From assembly GCF_013466985.1 (NCBI RefSeq), contig NZ_CP059164.1, positions 434,001 through 498,000 of the forward strand: a stretch of DNA of 64,000 nucleotides, in the 5' to 3' direction. Below the pieces are notes generated by a model. The model was given only the letters and a program-made list of their open reading frames with translations. It did not search any database and had not been told where the DNA came from. The DNA comes from Nocardioides ungokensis. Its GTDB lineage: Bacteria > Actinomycetota > Actinomycetes > Propionibacteriales > Nocardioidaceae. Positions 9,959 to 19,438 of this stretch are shown here, piece after piece. How positions within the stretch are numbered: the stretch's first letter is position 1; the number at the start of each line of letters is the position of its first letter. Both the position numbers and the translations under genes were made by a program.

Positions 9959-11401
9959 ATGTCCCAGCTGAACCTCCAGAACTTCGTCGGCGGCGAGTAC
10001 GTCGACACCCGCGACGGCCGTCGGAGCGACCTCGTGGACCCGTCCACCGGAGAGGTCTACGGCCGCGCGCCGGTCTCCGGGCCGGCCGACGTCGACCTCG
10101 CCTTCGAGAGCGCCGCGAAGGCGTTCGAGGGCTGGCGGTCGACCACCCCCGCCCAGCGACAGGAGGCCCTGCTCCGCATCGCCGACGCGGTCGAGGCGCG
10201 GGCCGAGGAGCTGGCCGAGGCCGAGAGCCGCAACACCGGCAAGCTCGTCCCGCTCATCCGGGCGGAGGAGATCCCGCCGATGGTCGACCAGATCCGGTTC
10301 TTCGCCGGGGCGGCGCGGGTCCTCGAGGGCCGTGCGGCCGCTGAGTACATGGAGGGCCACACCTCCTGGATCCGCCGCGAGCCGGTCGGCGTCGTCGGCC
10401 AGGTCGCCCCTTGGAACTACCCGATGATGATGGCGGTCTGGAAGTTCGCCCCGGCGCTGGCCGCGGGCAACACCGTCGTGCTCAAGCCGAGCGACTCCAC
10501 CCCGGTGACGTCGCTGCTGCTCGCCGAGATCGCCTCGGAGTTCCTGCCGGCCGGCGTCCTCAACGTCGTGTGCGGCGACCGCGTCACCGGCAACCTCGTC
10601 GTCAGCCACCCCACCGCGCAGATGGTGTCGATCACCGGCTCTGTCGGCGCCGGCAAGGAGGTGGCCCGCGCGGCAGCCGACGACGTCAAGCGGGTGCACC
10701 TCGAGCTCGGCGGCAAGGCGCCGGTCGTGGTCTTCGACGACGCTGACATCGAGGCGGCCGCGGAGGGCATCGCCATCGCCGGCTACTTCAACGCGGGCCA
10801 GGACTGCACCGCCGCCACGCGGGTCCTGGTGGCCGACGCCGTCCACGACGAGTTCGTCGCCGCGCTTGCCGAGCAGGCGCGCGCCACGCGCACGTCGTAC
10901 GAGGGCGGCCGTCACGACGAGGAGGCCCTGGTGCCGCCCGTCAACAACGCGCAGCAGCTGGAACGGGTGCTGGGCTTCCTGGACCGGGTGCCCGACCACG
11001 CGACGGTCGTCGTCGGTGGACGGCGTCAGGGCGACCGCGGCTTCTACGTCGAGCCCACCCTCGTCACCGGGCTCGAGCAGGACGACGAGCTCGTCCAGAA
11101 CGAGGTCTTCGGACCCGTCATCACCGTGCAGACGTTCCGCCACGAGGAGGAGGCGCTGGCCAAGGCCAACGACGTCCCCTACGCGCTGGCGTCCTCGGTG
11201 TGGACCCGGGACCTCGGCCGCGGACTGCGCATGTCGCAGCGCCTCGACTTCGGCTGCGTGTGGATCAACACGCACATCCCGCTCGTCGCCGAGATGCCGC
11301 ACGGCGGCTTCAAGCACTCCGGCTACGGCAAGGACCTGTCCATGTACGGCCTCGAGGACTACACGCGCGTCAAGCACGTGATGGCCAGCATCGAGAGCTG
11401 A
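9959..11401 (+). CDS. NAD(P)-dependent aldehyde dehydrogenase, aminoaldehyde/semialdehyde type
   Basis: A 480-residue ALDH. Seen in sequence are the cofactor-site PWNYPMMM, the catalytic base in LELGGK, the nucleophile in GQDCTAAT and the late motif EVFGPVI. The closest recognisable type is 4-aminobutyraldehyde or betaine-aldehyde dehydrogenase. It begins the island operon, 10 bases before the permease, and in context would oxidise the semialdehyde made by the aminotransferase at 12881. The ATG at 9959 was chosen over the upstream extension because homology begins at MSQLNLQNFVGG and a purine-rich AAGGAAGA precedes it. Confidence 0.9.
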   Translation: MSQLNLQNFVGGEYVDTRDGRRSDLVDPSTGEVYGRAPVSGPADVDLAFESAAKAFEGWRSTTPAQRQEALLRIADAVEARAEELAEAESRNTGKLVPLIRAEEIPPMVDQIRFFAGAARVLEGRAAAEYMEGHTSWIRREPVGVVGQVAPWNYPMMMAVWKFAPALAAGNTVVLKPSDSTPVTSLLLAEIASEFLPAGVLNVVCGDRVTGNLVVSHPTAQMVSITGSVGAGKEVARAAADDVKRVHLELGGKAPVVVFDDADIEAAAEGIAIAGYFNAGQDCTAATRVLVADAVHDEFVAALAEQARATRTSYEGGRHDEEALVPPVNNAQQLERVLGFLDRVPDHATVVVGGRRQGDRGFYVEPTLVTGLEQDDELVQNEVFGPVITVQTFRHEEEALAKANDVPYALASSVWTRDLGRGLRMSQRLDFGCVWINTHIPLVAEMPHGGFKHSGYGKDLSMYGLEDYTRVKHVMASIES

Positions 11402-11411
11402 GGAGACGACC

Positions 11412-12815
11412 ATGGCGCAGCAAGGCGGGCTGAAACGATCCCTCGGACTGTGGGCGATCGTGGCCCTCGGTCTCGGCTACATGACCCCCACGGTCCTCTT
11501 CGACACGTTCGGCATCGTCACCCAGCAGACGAACGGCGTCGTGCCCCTGGCCTACCTGCTGGCGCTCGTGGTCATGATCTTCACGGCGATCAGCTACGGA
11601 CGGATGTCCAAGGTGTTCCCCACCGCGGGCTCGTCGTACACGTATGCACGTGAGGCGATCCATCCCCGGGTGGGCTTCATGGTCGGCTGGGCGGCGCTGC
11701 TCGACTACCTCCTGCTGCCCCTGGTCAACGCCCTGATCATCCGGCTCTACATGACCTCGCTGTTCCCTGCTGTCCCCGGCTGGATCTGGGTCGTGGTCTT
11801 CGTCGCCGGTGTCACCGCGATCAACGCGTGGAGCCTCAACTCCACCTCCAGGCTGAACTTCGTCCTGGTCGTGTTCGCGGTGGTGCTGATCGCGGTCTTC
11901 CTGGTGCTCGCGGTCGTCCAGCTCTCGCGGGGCATGGGCGACGGCACCCTGCTGACCACCAAGCCGCTCTTCCACTCCGGGATCCACGCGACGGCCGTGC
12001 TCACGGGCGCCACCGTGGTCTGCTTCTCCTTCATCGGGTTCGACGCGATCACGATGTACACCGAGGAGGCCCGGGACCGGCGGCACGTGCCGAAGGCGAT
12101 CATCATCACCCTGCTGATCGGCGGCGCCATCTTCCTGGCCGCCGGGTACGTCGCGCAGGCGGTGTTCCCGACCGTCGCCGGTTTCCACCAGACCGACGAC
12201 ACGCTCCCGGAGATGGCGCTCCTCGTGGGCGGGAGGTTCTTCCAGATCCTCTTCGTGGCCGCCGCTTTCGCGGCCACGGTCGCCTCGGCGCTCGCCTCGC
12301 ACGCCAGCGTCTCGCGGCTCCTGCACGTGATGGGGCGCAACCGCGTCCTGCAGCCGGCACGTCTGTTCGCCTACGTCCACCCGAAGCGCGGTACGCCGGT
12401 CTACGCGACCATCGCGGTCGGAGTCGTCTCCCTGCTGGCGATCACGCCGAGCCTGGAGCTGGTCGCCTCGATGATCAACTTCGGCGCCCTCATTGCCTTC
12501 ACCTTCGTGAACCTGTCAGTGATCGGCTACTTCGTGTTCCGGCGTCGTGAGCACCACACCGTGAAGCAGATCGCCACCAACGTGCTGCTGCCCGTGGTCG
12601 GCACCGCGATGACCGGAGTCCTCTGGAGCTTCCTGCACCGCGACGCGCTCATCGTCGGGCTCTCGTGGGCCGCCATCGGCGTCGTCTACGCGGTCGTGCT
12701 CAGCCGGATCACCGGGCGGAGCGTGACCGACATCGACCTCGGCGACCACGGCGCCGACGGCGACCCCGGCGACTCCGGCGACGAGGAGATCGCCCCGGAG
12801 CTGGTCACCGTGTAG
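11412..12815 (+). CDS. APC-family amino acid/polyamine permease
   Basis: A 467-residue integral membrane protein with 12 hydrophobic segments. The first contains the APC substrate motif GLGYMTPT, and CFSFIGFDAITMYTEEARD lies in the helix 6-8 region, a pattern seen in putrescine importers of the PuuP group. An acidic tail (DHGADGDPGDSGDEE) follows the last helix. It starts 10 bases after the aldehyde dehydrogenase with GAGGAGA as ribosome site. It probably imports the amine or omega-amino acid that the operon degrades; specificity cannot be read from sequence. Confidence 0.88.
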   Translation: MAQQGGLKRSLGLWAIVALGLGYMTPTVLFDTFGIVTQQTNGVVPLAYLLALVVMIFTAISYGRMSKVFPTAGSSYTYAREAIHPRVGFMVGWAALLDYLLLPLVNALIIRLYMTSLFPAVPGWIWVVVFVAGVTAINAWSLNSTSRLNFVLVVFAVVLIAVFLVLAVVQLSRGMGDGTLLTTKPLFHSGIHATAVLTGATVVCFSFIGFDAITMYTEEARDRRHVPKAIIITLLIGGAIFLAAGYVAQAVFPTVAGFHQTDDTLPEMALLVGGRFFQILFVAAAFAATVASALASHASVSRLLHVMGRNRVLQPARLFAYVHPKRGTPVYATIAVGVVSLLAITPSLELVASMINFGALIAFTFVNLSVIGYFVFRRREHHTVKQIATNVLLPVVGTAMTGVLWSFLHRDALIVGLSWAAIGVVYAVVLSRITGRSVTDIDLGDHGADGDPGDSGDEEIAPELVTV

Positions 12816-12880
12816 CTCCTCCGCCCCTCCTCCCTCAACCCACCACCACCCCGCATCACCAGACGAGAGCTGTGAGAGTC

Positions 12881-14275
12881 ATGCCCGAAAACACCTTCAC
12901 CTTCGACCAGAACCAGTACGACCACCTCCAGAGGTCCGCCAAGGACCACCTGTGGATGCACTTCACCCGCCACTCGACGTACGCCGAGGCCGACGTGCCG
13001 CTGATCGTGCGCGGCGAGGGCGCCTACGTGTACGACATCCACGGCAACCGCTACCTGGACGCGCTCGCGGGACTGTTCGTGAACCAGCTGGGCCACGGCC
13101 GCACCGACCTCGCGGAGGCCGCTGCCAGGCAGGCGAGCCAGCTGGCGTACTTCCCGCTGTGGTCCTACGCGCACCCCACCGCGGTCGAGCTCGCCGAGCG
13201 GGTCGCCGCCTACGCCCCGGGTGACCTGAACCGCGTCTTCTTCACCACCGGCGGTGGCGAGGCGGTCGAGGCGGCCTGGAAGCTCGCCAAGAACTACTTC
13301 AAGCTCACCGGCAAGCCGACGAAGCACAAGGTGCTGTCGCGGACCATCGCCTACCACGGGACCACCCACGGTGCTCTTTCGATCACCGGGCTGCCCGGGC
13401 TCAAGCAGCCCTTCGAGCCGCTCGTGCCCTCGACGTTCCGGGTGCCGAACACCAACATCTACCGGGCCCCGATCCACGGTGACGACCCCGAGGCCTTCGG
13501 CCGGTGGGCCGCGGACCAGATCGCCGTGCAGATCGAGAACGAGGGCCCGGACACCGTGGCCGCGGTCTTCCTCGAGCCGGTGCAGAACGCCGGTGGCGCC
13601 TTCCCGCCCCCGCCCGGCTACTTCGAGCGGGTCCGCGAGATCTGCGACGAGTACGACGTGCTGCTGGTCTCCGACGAGGTCATCTGCGCCTTCGGCCGGC
13701 TGGGCCACATGTTCGGTGCGGAGCGCTACGGCTACCAGCCGGACATCATCACCTGCGCCAAGGGCATCACGTCCGGCTACGCCCCGCTCGGCGCGATGAT
13801 CGCGTCGGACCGGCTGATGGAGCCCTTCCTGAAGGGCGACAACACCTTCCTGCACGGCTACACCTTCGGCGGCCACCCGGTCGCCACCGCGGTGGCGCTG
13901 GCGAACCTGGACGCCTTCGAGAAGGAGGGCGTGCTCGAGCACGTGCGCGCCAACGAGGAGTCGTTCCGACTCACGTTGGACAAGCTGGCCGGCCTGCCGA
14001 TCGTGGGCGACATCCGCGGGGCGGGCTACTTCTACGGCATCGAGCTCGTCAAGGACAAGGTCACCAAGGAGACGTTCGACGAGGCCGAGTCCGAGCGGCT
14101 GCTGCGCGGGTTCCTCTCCAAGGCGCTGTTCGACGCAGGTCTCTACTGCCGCGCCGACGACCGCGGCGACCCGGTCATCCAGCTCTCGCCGCCGCTGATC
14201 TGCGACCAGTCGCACTTCGACGAGATCACCCAGGCGCTGGAGTCGGTCCTCACCGAGGCCAGCGACCTCCTCTGA
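12881..14275 (+). CDS. Class III PLP-dependent aminotransferase (omega-amino acid/diamine:pyruvate type)
   Basis: A 464-residue fold-type I aminotransferase. It contains the phosphate-binding [28 protein letters not shown] with the PLP-pyridine aspartate, and the Schiff-base Lys294 in CAKGITSG. The N-terminus ([14 protein letters not shown]) is that of the group holding beta-alanine/putrescine:pyruvate transaminases and, as I recall, the 6-aminohexanoate aminotransferase NylD. The following alanine dehydrogenase could regenerate pyruvate from the alanine product, which supports a pyruvate-dependent reaction. It is in the island operon, 65 bases after the permease. Confidence 0.88.
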   Translation: MPENTFTFDQNQYDHLQRSAKDHLWMHFTRHSTYAEADVPLIVRGEGAYVYDIHGNRYLDALAGLFVNQLGHGRTDLAEAAARQASQLAYFPLWSYAHPTAVELAERVAAYAPGDLNRVFFTTGGGEAVEAAWKLAKNYFKLTGKPTKHKVLSRTIAYHGTTHGALSITGLPGLKQPFEPLVPSTFRVPNTNIYRAPIHGDDPEAFGRWAADQIAVQIENEGPDTVAAVFLEPVQNAGGAFPPPPGYFERVREICDEYDVLLVSDEVICAFGRLGHMFGAERYGYQPDIITCAKGITSGYAPLGAMIASDRLMEPFLKGDNTFLHGYTFGGHPVATAVALANLDAFEKEGVLEHVRANEESFRLTLDKLAGLPIVGDIRGAGYFYGIELVKDKVTKETFDEAESERLLRGFLSKALFDAGLYCRADDRGDPVIQLSPPLICDQSHFDEITQALESVLTEASDLL

Positions 14276-14313
14276 CCACCCCCACATCCACGAGCACGAA
14301 AGGCGGAACCGCC

Positions 14314-15441
14314 ATGCGTATCGGCATTCCGAAGGAAGTCAAGAACCACGAGTACCGGGTCGCCATCACGCCCGTCGGCGTGCACGAGCTCACTGCCCAC
14401 GGTCACGAGGTGTACGTCGAGCGGTGCGCCGGGGTCGGCTCCTCGATCAGCGACGAGGAGTACCTGGCCTCGGGCGCGAAGGTCCTCGACACGGCCGACG
14501 ACGTGTGGGGCACCGCCGACATGGTGCTCAAGGTCAAGGAGCCGGTGGCCGAGGAGTACCACCGGATGCGGGAGGGGCAGACGCTGTTCACCTACCTGCA
14601 CCTGGCGGCGGACAAGCCGCTGACCGAGGAGCTGATCAAGCGCCAGGTCACCGGGATCGCCTACGAGACGGTGCAGCTGCCCTCGGGTGGGCTGCCGCTG
14701 CTCTACCCGATGTCGGAGGTCGCGGGCTGCCTGGCGCCGCAGGTGGGCGCCTACTCGCTGCTCAAGGCCCAGGGGGGTCGGGGCGTGCTGATGGGTGGCG
14801 TGGGCGGGGTCGCCAACGCCAAGGTCGTGATCATCGGTGCGGGGGTCTCGGGGCAGAACGCCGCGAACATCGCGCTGGGCATGGGGGCCGACGTGACCCT
14901 GCTGGACACCGACCTGGACAAGCTGCGGATGTCGTTCTGGCGCTACAACAACCGGGTGCACGGGCTGGCCTCGTCCAAGCTGGCCATCGAGCAGCAGGTC
15001 CGCGAGGCCGACATGGTCATCGGTGCGGTGCTGATCCCGGGTGCCAAGGCGCCCAAGCTGGTCACCAACGAGCTGGTCTCGCAGATGAAGCCGGGCTCGG
15101 TGCTGGTCGACATCGCGGTGGACCAGGGTGGCTGCTTCGAGGACACCCACCCGACCACGCACGCGGACCCGACGTACACGGTGCACGACTCGACGTTCTA
15201 CTGCGTGGCGAACATGCCCGGCGCGGTGCCGAACACCTCGACCTACGCCCTGACCAACGCGACCATGCCGTACGCCGTGGCGCTGGCCAACAAGGGCTGG
15301 GCCCAGGCGTGCCGCGACGACCACTCCCTGGCCCTGGGCCTGAACACCCACGCCGGCCAGCTCACGAACGCGCCCGTCGGCGAGGCGGTCGGCATCGACG
15401 CGGTCAGCGTCGACCAGGTCCTGGACGGGGCGCCGGCATGA
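14314..15441 (+). CDS. ald: Alanine dehydrogenase
   Basis: A 375-residue NAD-dependent L-alanine dehydrogenase that interconverts alanine with pyruvate, ammonia and NADH. It has the N-terminal [17 protein letters not shown], the substrate-site lysine in KVKEP, the Rossmann motif [13 protein letters not shown] and the signature DVAVDQGG-like [23 protein letters not shown] precedes the ATG. It ends in an ATGA overlap with pdxS. In this operon its likely job is to recycle alanine formed by the pyruvate-dependent aminotransferase and release ammonia. Confidence 0.95.
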   Translation: MRIGIPKEVKNHEYRVAITPVGVHELTAHGHEVYVERCAGVGSSISDEEYLASGAKVLDTADDVWGTADMVLKVKEPVAEEYHRMREGQTLFTYLHLAADKPLTEELIKRQVTGIAYETVQLPSGGLPLLYPMSEVAGCLAPQVGAYSLLKAQGGRGVLMGGVGGVANAKVVIIGAGVSGQNAANIALGMGADVTLLDTDLDKLRMSFWRYNNRVHGLASSKLAIEQQVREADMVIGAVLIPGAKAPKLVTNELVSQMKPGSVLVDIAVDQGGCFEDTHPTTHADPTYTVHDSTFYCVANMPGAVPNTSTYALTNATMPYAVALANKGWAQACRDDHSLALGLNTHAGQLTNAPVGEAVGIDAVSVDQVLDGAPA

Positions 15442-16334
15442 GCGAGGCAGCTGTCGTCCCGGGCACGATGCGCGTGAAGCGCGGCATGGCCGAGATGCTC
15501 AAGGGCGGCGTGATCATGGACGTGGTCACCGCCGAGCAGGCGAGGATCGCCGAGGACGCCGGCGCGGTGGCCGTGATGGCGCTGGAGCGGGTTCCGGCCG
15601 ACATCCGTGCCCAGGGCGGGGTGTCGCGGATGAGCGACCCGGACATGATCGACGGGATCATCGAGGCGGTCTCGATCCCGGTGATGGCCAAGGCCCGGAT
15701 CGGTCACTTCGCCGAGGCGCAGGTGCTGCAGTCCCTGGGTGTGGACTACATCGACGAGTCCGAGGTGCTGACCCCGGCCGACTACGCCAACCACATCGAC
15801 AAGTGGGCCTTCACGGTGCCGTTCGTGTGTGGGGCGACCAACCTGGGTGAGGCGCTGCGCCGGATCACCGAGGGTGCGGCGATGATCCGCTCCAAGGGCG
15901 AGGCCGGCACCGGGGACGTGTCGAACGCGGTGACCCACATGCGCACCATCCGTCGCGAGATCCGCCGCCTGGGTGGGCTGGAGGCCGACGAGCTGTACGT
16001 CGCGGCGAAGGAGCTGCAGGCGCCCTACGAGCTGGTCAGGGAGGTCGCGGAGAAGGGCAAGCTCCCGGTGGTGCTGTTCACCGCCGGCGGCATCGCGACC
16101 CCGGCGGACGCGGCGATGATGATGCAGCTGGGCGCCGAGGGCGTCTTCGTGGGCTCGGGCATCTTCAAGGCCGGCAACCCCGCGCAGCGGGCCGAGGCGA
16201 TCGTGAAGGCCACGACCTTCTTCGACGACCCCGACGTGGTCGCCAAGGTCTCCCGCGGCCTGGGCGAGGCGATGGTCGGCATCAACGTCGAGGAGCTCCC
16301 GCAGCCCCACCGCCTCGCCGAGCGGGGGTGGTGA
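15438..16334 (+). CDS. pdxS: Pyridoxal 5'-phosphate synthase lyase subunit PdxS
   Basis: A 298-residue (beta/alpha)8 enzyme that builds PLP from ribose 5-phosphate, glyceraldehyde 3-phosphate and ammonia. Both substrate-binding lysines are visible: Lys85 in VMAKARIGH and Lys153 in RSKGEAGTG. Family signatures [13 protein letters not shown] and NLGEALRRI are intact. It overlaps ald by ATGA. The partner glutaminase PdxT is not in this window, so it either acts with a PdxT encoded elsewhere or uses free ammonia, which ald would release. Its place inside a catabolic operon next to a PLP-dependent transaminase is unusual. Confidence 0.95.
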   Translation: MSEAAVVPGTMRVKRGMAEMLKGGVIMDVVTAEQARIAEDAGAVAVMALERVPADIRAQGGVSRMSDPDMIDGIIEAVSIPVMAKARIGHFAEAQVLQSLGVDYIDESEVLTPADYANHIDKWAFTVPFVCGATNLGEALRRITEGAAMIRSKGEAGTGDVSNAVTHMRTIRREIRRLGGLEADELYVAAKELQAPYELVREVAEKGKLPVVLFTAGGIATPADAAMMMQLGAEGVFVGSGIFKAGNPAQRAEAIVKATTFFDDPDVVAKVSRGLGEAMVGINVEELPQPHRLAERGW

Positions 16335-16519
16335 CGGTGCCCGGCACGACGTACGCCCCCCACACCGACACCCGGGACGTCGACACCCGGGACGACACGG
16401 CCGCACGGACCCGCCACCTGCGCGCCCTCGGCCGGCAGATCGACACCCGGCTCGGCACCTTCCCCTTCGACCACGCCCGACTCGCCTGGCTCGAGTCCTA
16501 CGGCGACGTCGACCGCTGA
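16328..16519 (+). CDS. Small protein of unknown function
   Basis: A 63-codon frame that overlaps the end of pdxS; GTG at 16328, 16331 or 16334 could start it. The product has a short repeat ([10 protein letters not shown]), then [28 protein letters not shown], which looks like an amphipathic helix. It ends 34 bases before the NylB-like gene. Third-position GC is high and the overlap with pdxS fits the operon style, but I do not recognise a family. Confidence 0.45.
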   Translation: MVTVPGTTYAPHTDTRDVDTRDDTAARTRHLRALGRQIDTRLGTFPFDHARLAWLESYGDVDR

Positions 16520-16553
16520 CCCGCCCCATCACGAGCCCTTGAGAGGAGCCCCC

Positions 16554-17795
16554 ATGACGGGGACAGAACAGCCGGAGGCCACGCTGGCGAACTGGCAGGA
16601 CCCGCCACACAACCGGTGGAGCTTCCTGCACCTCGACCAGGTGGTGGCGACCCGTCGCGTCCACCGCGGGGAGAAGGTCGCTGCGGCACGGTCCACAGAC
16701 CTGGGGCTGGACCCCGCGGAGATCGAGTCGCTGCGCCTGGTCCGAGCCAGCGGTGCCGTGGACACGGTGGCCGGCGTGGTCCGCGACACGGAGACCGACG
16801 GCATGCTGGTGCTGCACGACGGCGCCGTCGTCTACGAGCACTACGGACCGTCGATGTCCGCGGACCAGCCCCACCTGCTCATGTCGGTGACGAAGTCCTT
16901 CGTCGGCGCGGTCGCCGCCACCCTGCTCGACACCGGGATGCTGGAGCGCGAGACCCGGGTCGCGGACGTCGTTCCCGAGACCCGGGGGACCGGCTACGGG
17001 GACACCACGGTCGGCGACCTCCTCGACATGCGGTCCGGGGTGCGCTTCTCCGAGGCCTACCTGGATCCGGAGTCGGACGTCCGCCGCATGGAGCACGCGG
17101 TCGAGTGGCGACCCCGCGTGCCGGGCATGCCGGGCTCGCTGTACGACTTCCTGGTGACCCTGGTGGCGGACCGGCCGCACGGCGGGGTCTTCCACTACCG
17201 CTCCGCCGAGACGAACATGATCGGCTGGGTCTGCGAGCGGGCGGCGGGTGCGCCGATGCAGGAGCTGCTGAGCGGCCTCGTCTGGTCGCGACTGGGTGCC
17301 GAGCACGACGCGATCTTCAGCGTCGACCCCTTGGGCACCGCCATCCACGACGGAGGGCTCGCCGCCACGTTGCGCGATGTGGCCCGGTTCGGCCAGGCGC
17401 TCCTGGACGACGGCCGGTCGCCGGCCGGCGAGCAGGTGCTCCCGGCCTGGTGGGTCCGGGACACCCTCGACGGCGGGCACGACTCCAAGTCGGCCTTCGC
17501 GCACAGCCCGTCCCTGACCGGCATGCCCGGGGGCCACTACCGCAACCAGATCTGGGTGCCCTACCCCGACCGCGAGGTGCTGCTGTGCCTGGGCATCCAC
17601 GGCCAGATGGTCCTCGTCGACCGGGTCGCGCGCACCGTCGGCGTGAAGCTCTCGAGCTGGCCGGTCCCCCTGGACCCGGGCCGACACCTGGACACGGTGG
17701 CGGCGTTCCACGCCATCACCGACCACCTGACCGGCGGGGACTCGGCCCCGACGAACACGACCAACCCGAAGATCGACACCGAGGAACACCGATGA
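16554..17795 (+). CDS. NylB-like serine hydrolase (6-aminohexanoate-dimer hydrolase type, beta-lactamase fold)
   Basis: A 413-residue penicillin-recognising-fold hydrolase. It resembles the nylon-oligomer hydrolase NylB along its length, as far as I can recall that sequence: N-terminal WQDPPHNRWSF, the SxxK motif SVTK (Ser111, Lys114) preceded by HLLM, Tyr215 in FHYRSAET, and C-terminal GIHGQ followed by VKLSSWP. The NylB catalytic residues are Ser112, Lys115 and Tyr215, so positions nearly coincide. No signal peptide is seen, so it is cytosolic, consistent with amide hydrolysis after uptake. The start is ATG 16554 with AGAGGAG. It overlaps the next gene by ATGA. The substrate may be a natural amide. 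Confidence 0.82.
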   Translation: MTGTEQPEATLANWQDPPHNRWSFLHLDQVVATRRVHRGEKVAAARSTDLGLDPAEIESLRLVRASGAVDTVAGVVRDTETDGMLVLHDGAVVYEHYGPSMSADQPHLLMSVTKSFVGAVAATLLDTGMLERETRVADVVPETRGTGYGDTTVGDLLDMRSGVRFSEAYLDPESDVRRMEHAVEWRPRVPGMPGSLYDFLVTLVADRPHGGVFHYRSAETNMIGWVCERAAGAPMQELLSGLVWSRLGAEHDAIFSVDPLGTAIHDGGLAATLRDVARFGQALLDDGRSPAGEQVLPAWWVRDTLDGGHDSKSAFAHSPSLTGMPGGHYRNQIWVPYPDREVLLCLGIHGQMVLVDRVARTVGVKLSSWPVPLDPGRHLDTVAAFHAITDHLTGGDSAPTNTTNPKIDTEEHR

Positions 17796-19261
17796 CCACC
17801 GCCACCCGGACCCGGCTGCGCAACATCGCCGAGATCCGCAGCTTCTTCCGCACCAACGAGCAACCGATCTACTTCGTCGGCCCGACCGGCTTCAACCTGC
17901 TCGGGCTCGACCGCTGGGTCCGCAACTTCAACTACGTGACCTACTACGACACGTGGGACGGAGCGCACCCGCGGATGATCGTGCCGCCCCGAGGCGACGA
18001 GCAGTTCGAGTCGTCCGAGGAGATCACCAACCACCTGCTGCGCCACCCCTACGTGCAGCAGCGGCTGGCCGAGCGGGGCGGCCGGCCCAAGGTGGCCGCC
18101 GTCTTCTTCGACGCCGAGACCGAGGAGATCTGCGCGGAGCTGGGCTACGACCTGATCCTGCCCTCGCACCAGCTGCGGTCCTACCTGGACTCGAAGGTCA
18201 CGACCACCCGGCTCGGCAACGAGGGTGGCGCACCGAGCGTGCCGAACGTGATCACGACGGTCTCGTCGTACGACGAGCTGCTCCTCGTGGCCGACCTCGC
18301 CGGGCTGGGGAGCGACCTGGTCGTCCAGCTGCCGTACGGCGACTCGGGTCAGACGACCTTCTTCGTGGCCGGCGAGGACGACTGGCGCGACTGTGCGGAC
18401 GACCTGGTCGACAACGAGGTCAAGGTGATGAAGCGGATCCGGCACACCGCGGCCGCGGTCGAGGCCGTGATCACCCGCCACGGGACCGTCGTGGGCCCGT
18501 TCATGACCGACCTGACCGGCTACCCGGAGCTGACGCCCTACCAGGGCGGCTGGTGCGGCAACGACCTCTTCCCCGAGGCGCTCAGCGACGAGCACCGGGC
18601 ACAGGCGACGCGGCTCGTGTCCCGGCTCGGTGACCGGCTGGCCGTCGAGGGATACAAGGGCTTCTTCGAGGTCGACGTCCTCATCGACCTCGACACCGAC
18701 GAGGTCTACCTCGGCGAGCTCAACCCACGGATCTCCGGTGCCTCGTCGATGACCAACGTGACGGCAGGGGCGTACGCCGACATCCCGCTGTTCCTCTTCC
18801 ACCTCCTGGAGTACCTCGACGTCGACTACGACCTCGACGTCGAGGAGGTCAACGAGCGGTGGCGCGAGCTCGCCTCGGTCGACGTGTGGAGCCAGCTGAT
18901 CATGAAGGAGCCGACGGGACCGGTGGAGCGGATCCTCGCCGCACCCCGCACCGGCCAGTGGTCCCTCGCCGAGGACGGGTCGATCTCGTTCCGGCGCGCA
19001 GCCCTGGACTGGCACGGCCTGCAGGACGACACCGAGTTCTTCTTCCTGCGGGTCTACGGTCCCGGCGACTACCGGTTCGAGGGAGCCGACCTGGGCGTCC
19101 TCGTGACCAAGGGCCGGCTCCAGACCGACGACCCGAAGGAGCTCACGGCCCGGTGCCGCCGGTTCATCGAGGCCATCCGGGCGCGCTACGTGAGCCAGCC
19201 ACCGCTGTCCTCGATCGAGCCGGCCCTGCCGTTCTCCGCCCTGGGCACGTCTGCCCTCTGA
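17792..19261 (+). CDS. ATP-grasp family protein (biotin-carboxylase-like)
   Basis: A 489-residue protein. The N-terminal region (IYFVGPTGFNLLGLDRW) is a pre-ATP-grasp Rossmann half. The middle carries ATP-grasp features: VVQLPYGDSGQTTF as the lysine-replaced glycine loop region, VVGPFMTDLTG, and the metal-binding FFEVDVLID with LGELNPRISGASSMTN at about residues 300-320. The carboxyl-biotin partner domains are absent, so this is probably an ATP-dependent carboxylate-amine ligase or related enzyme rather than an acyl-CoA carboxylase. It is the last gene of the first island operon. Its role in the pathway is not known. Confidence 0.75.
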   Translation: MTTATRTRLRNIAEIRSFFRTNEQPIYFVGPTGFNLLGLDRWVRNFNYVTYYDTWDGAHPRMIVPPRGDEQFESSEEITNHLLRHPYVQQRLAERGGRPKVAAVFFDAETEEICAELGYDLILPSHQLRSYLDSKVTTTRLGNEGGAPSVPNVITTVSSYDELLLVADLAGLGSDLVVQLPYGDSGQTTFFVAGEDDWRDCADDLVDNEVKVMKRIRHTAAAVEAVITRHGTVVGPFMTDLTGYPELTPYQGGWCGNDLFPEALSDEHRAQATRLVSRLGDRLAVEGYKGFFEVDVLIDLDTDEVYLGELNPRISGASSMTNVTAGAYADIPLFLFHLLEYLDVDYDLDVEEVNERWRELASVDVWSQLIMKEPTGPVERILAAPRTGQWSLAEDGSISFRRAALDWHGLQDDTEFFFLRVYGPGDYRFEGADLGVLVTKGRLQTDDPKELTARCRRFIEAIRARYVSQPPLSSIEPALPFSALGTSAL

Positions 19262-19286
19262 CCTCGCCCCACCACGACGACGACCC

Positions 19287-19329
19287 CCGTCGTCCTGCCG
19301 AAGCCGATGGCCATTCCGGCGGGACGACG
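19287..19329 (+). terminator. Hairpin terminator of the first island operon
   Basis: CGTCGTCCTGCCG at 19288-19300 pairs with CGGCGGGACGACG at 19317-19329 (one G-T pair) across a 16-base loop, 26 bases after the ATP-grasp stop. There is no U-run, as is common in high-GC actinobacteria. Confidence 0.6.
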
Positions 19330-19338
19330 AGGGCCAAG

Positions 19339-19384
19339 TTCGCCGGATCGTCCATCTGACGGCGTCCGGTCCCAGCCCTAGCGT
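19339..19384 (+). promoter_or_regulatory. Island promoter 2: candidate PucR site and -10 box
   Basis: The second copy of the 24-base element seen at 9858-9881 lies at 19339-19362. TAGCGT (TAnnnT) follows at 19379-19384, and the permease starts at 19439. Spacing from element to -10 is 16 bases here and 15 in promoter 1. It marks a second transcription unit under the same presumed control. Confidence 0.55.
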
Positions 19385-19438
19385 TCCCAGCAGCGCCCGT
19401 GACGTCGGTCACGGGCCGGATGGTTCAAGGAGCCACGC

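Noticed and set aside
15243..17789. An 848-codon minus-strand frame across pdxS and the NylB-like gene
   Set aside because: It lies opposite three well-identified genes, is low complexity and rich in His/Arg/Gly, and has no recognisable domain.
16554..17795. Antibiotic-resistance beta-lactamase
   Set aside because: SxxK and Tyr are shared by the whole fold, but there is no signal peptide, no KTG box, and similarity is to NylB-type amide hydrolases.
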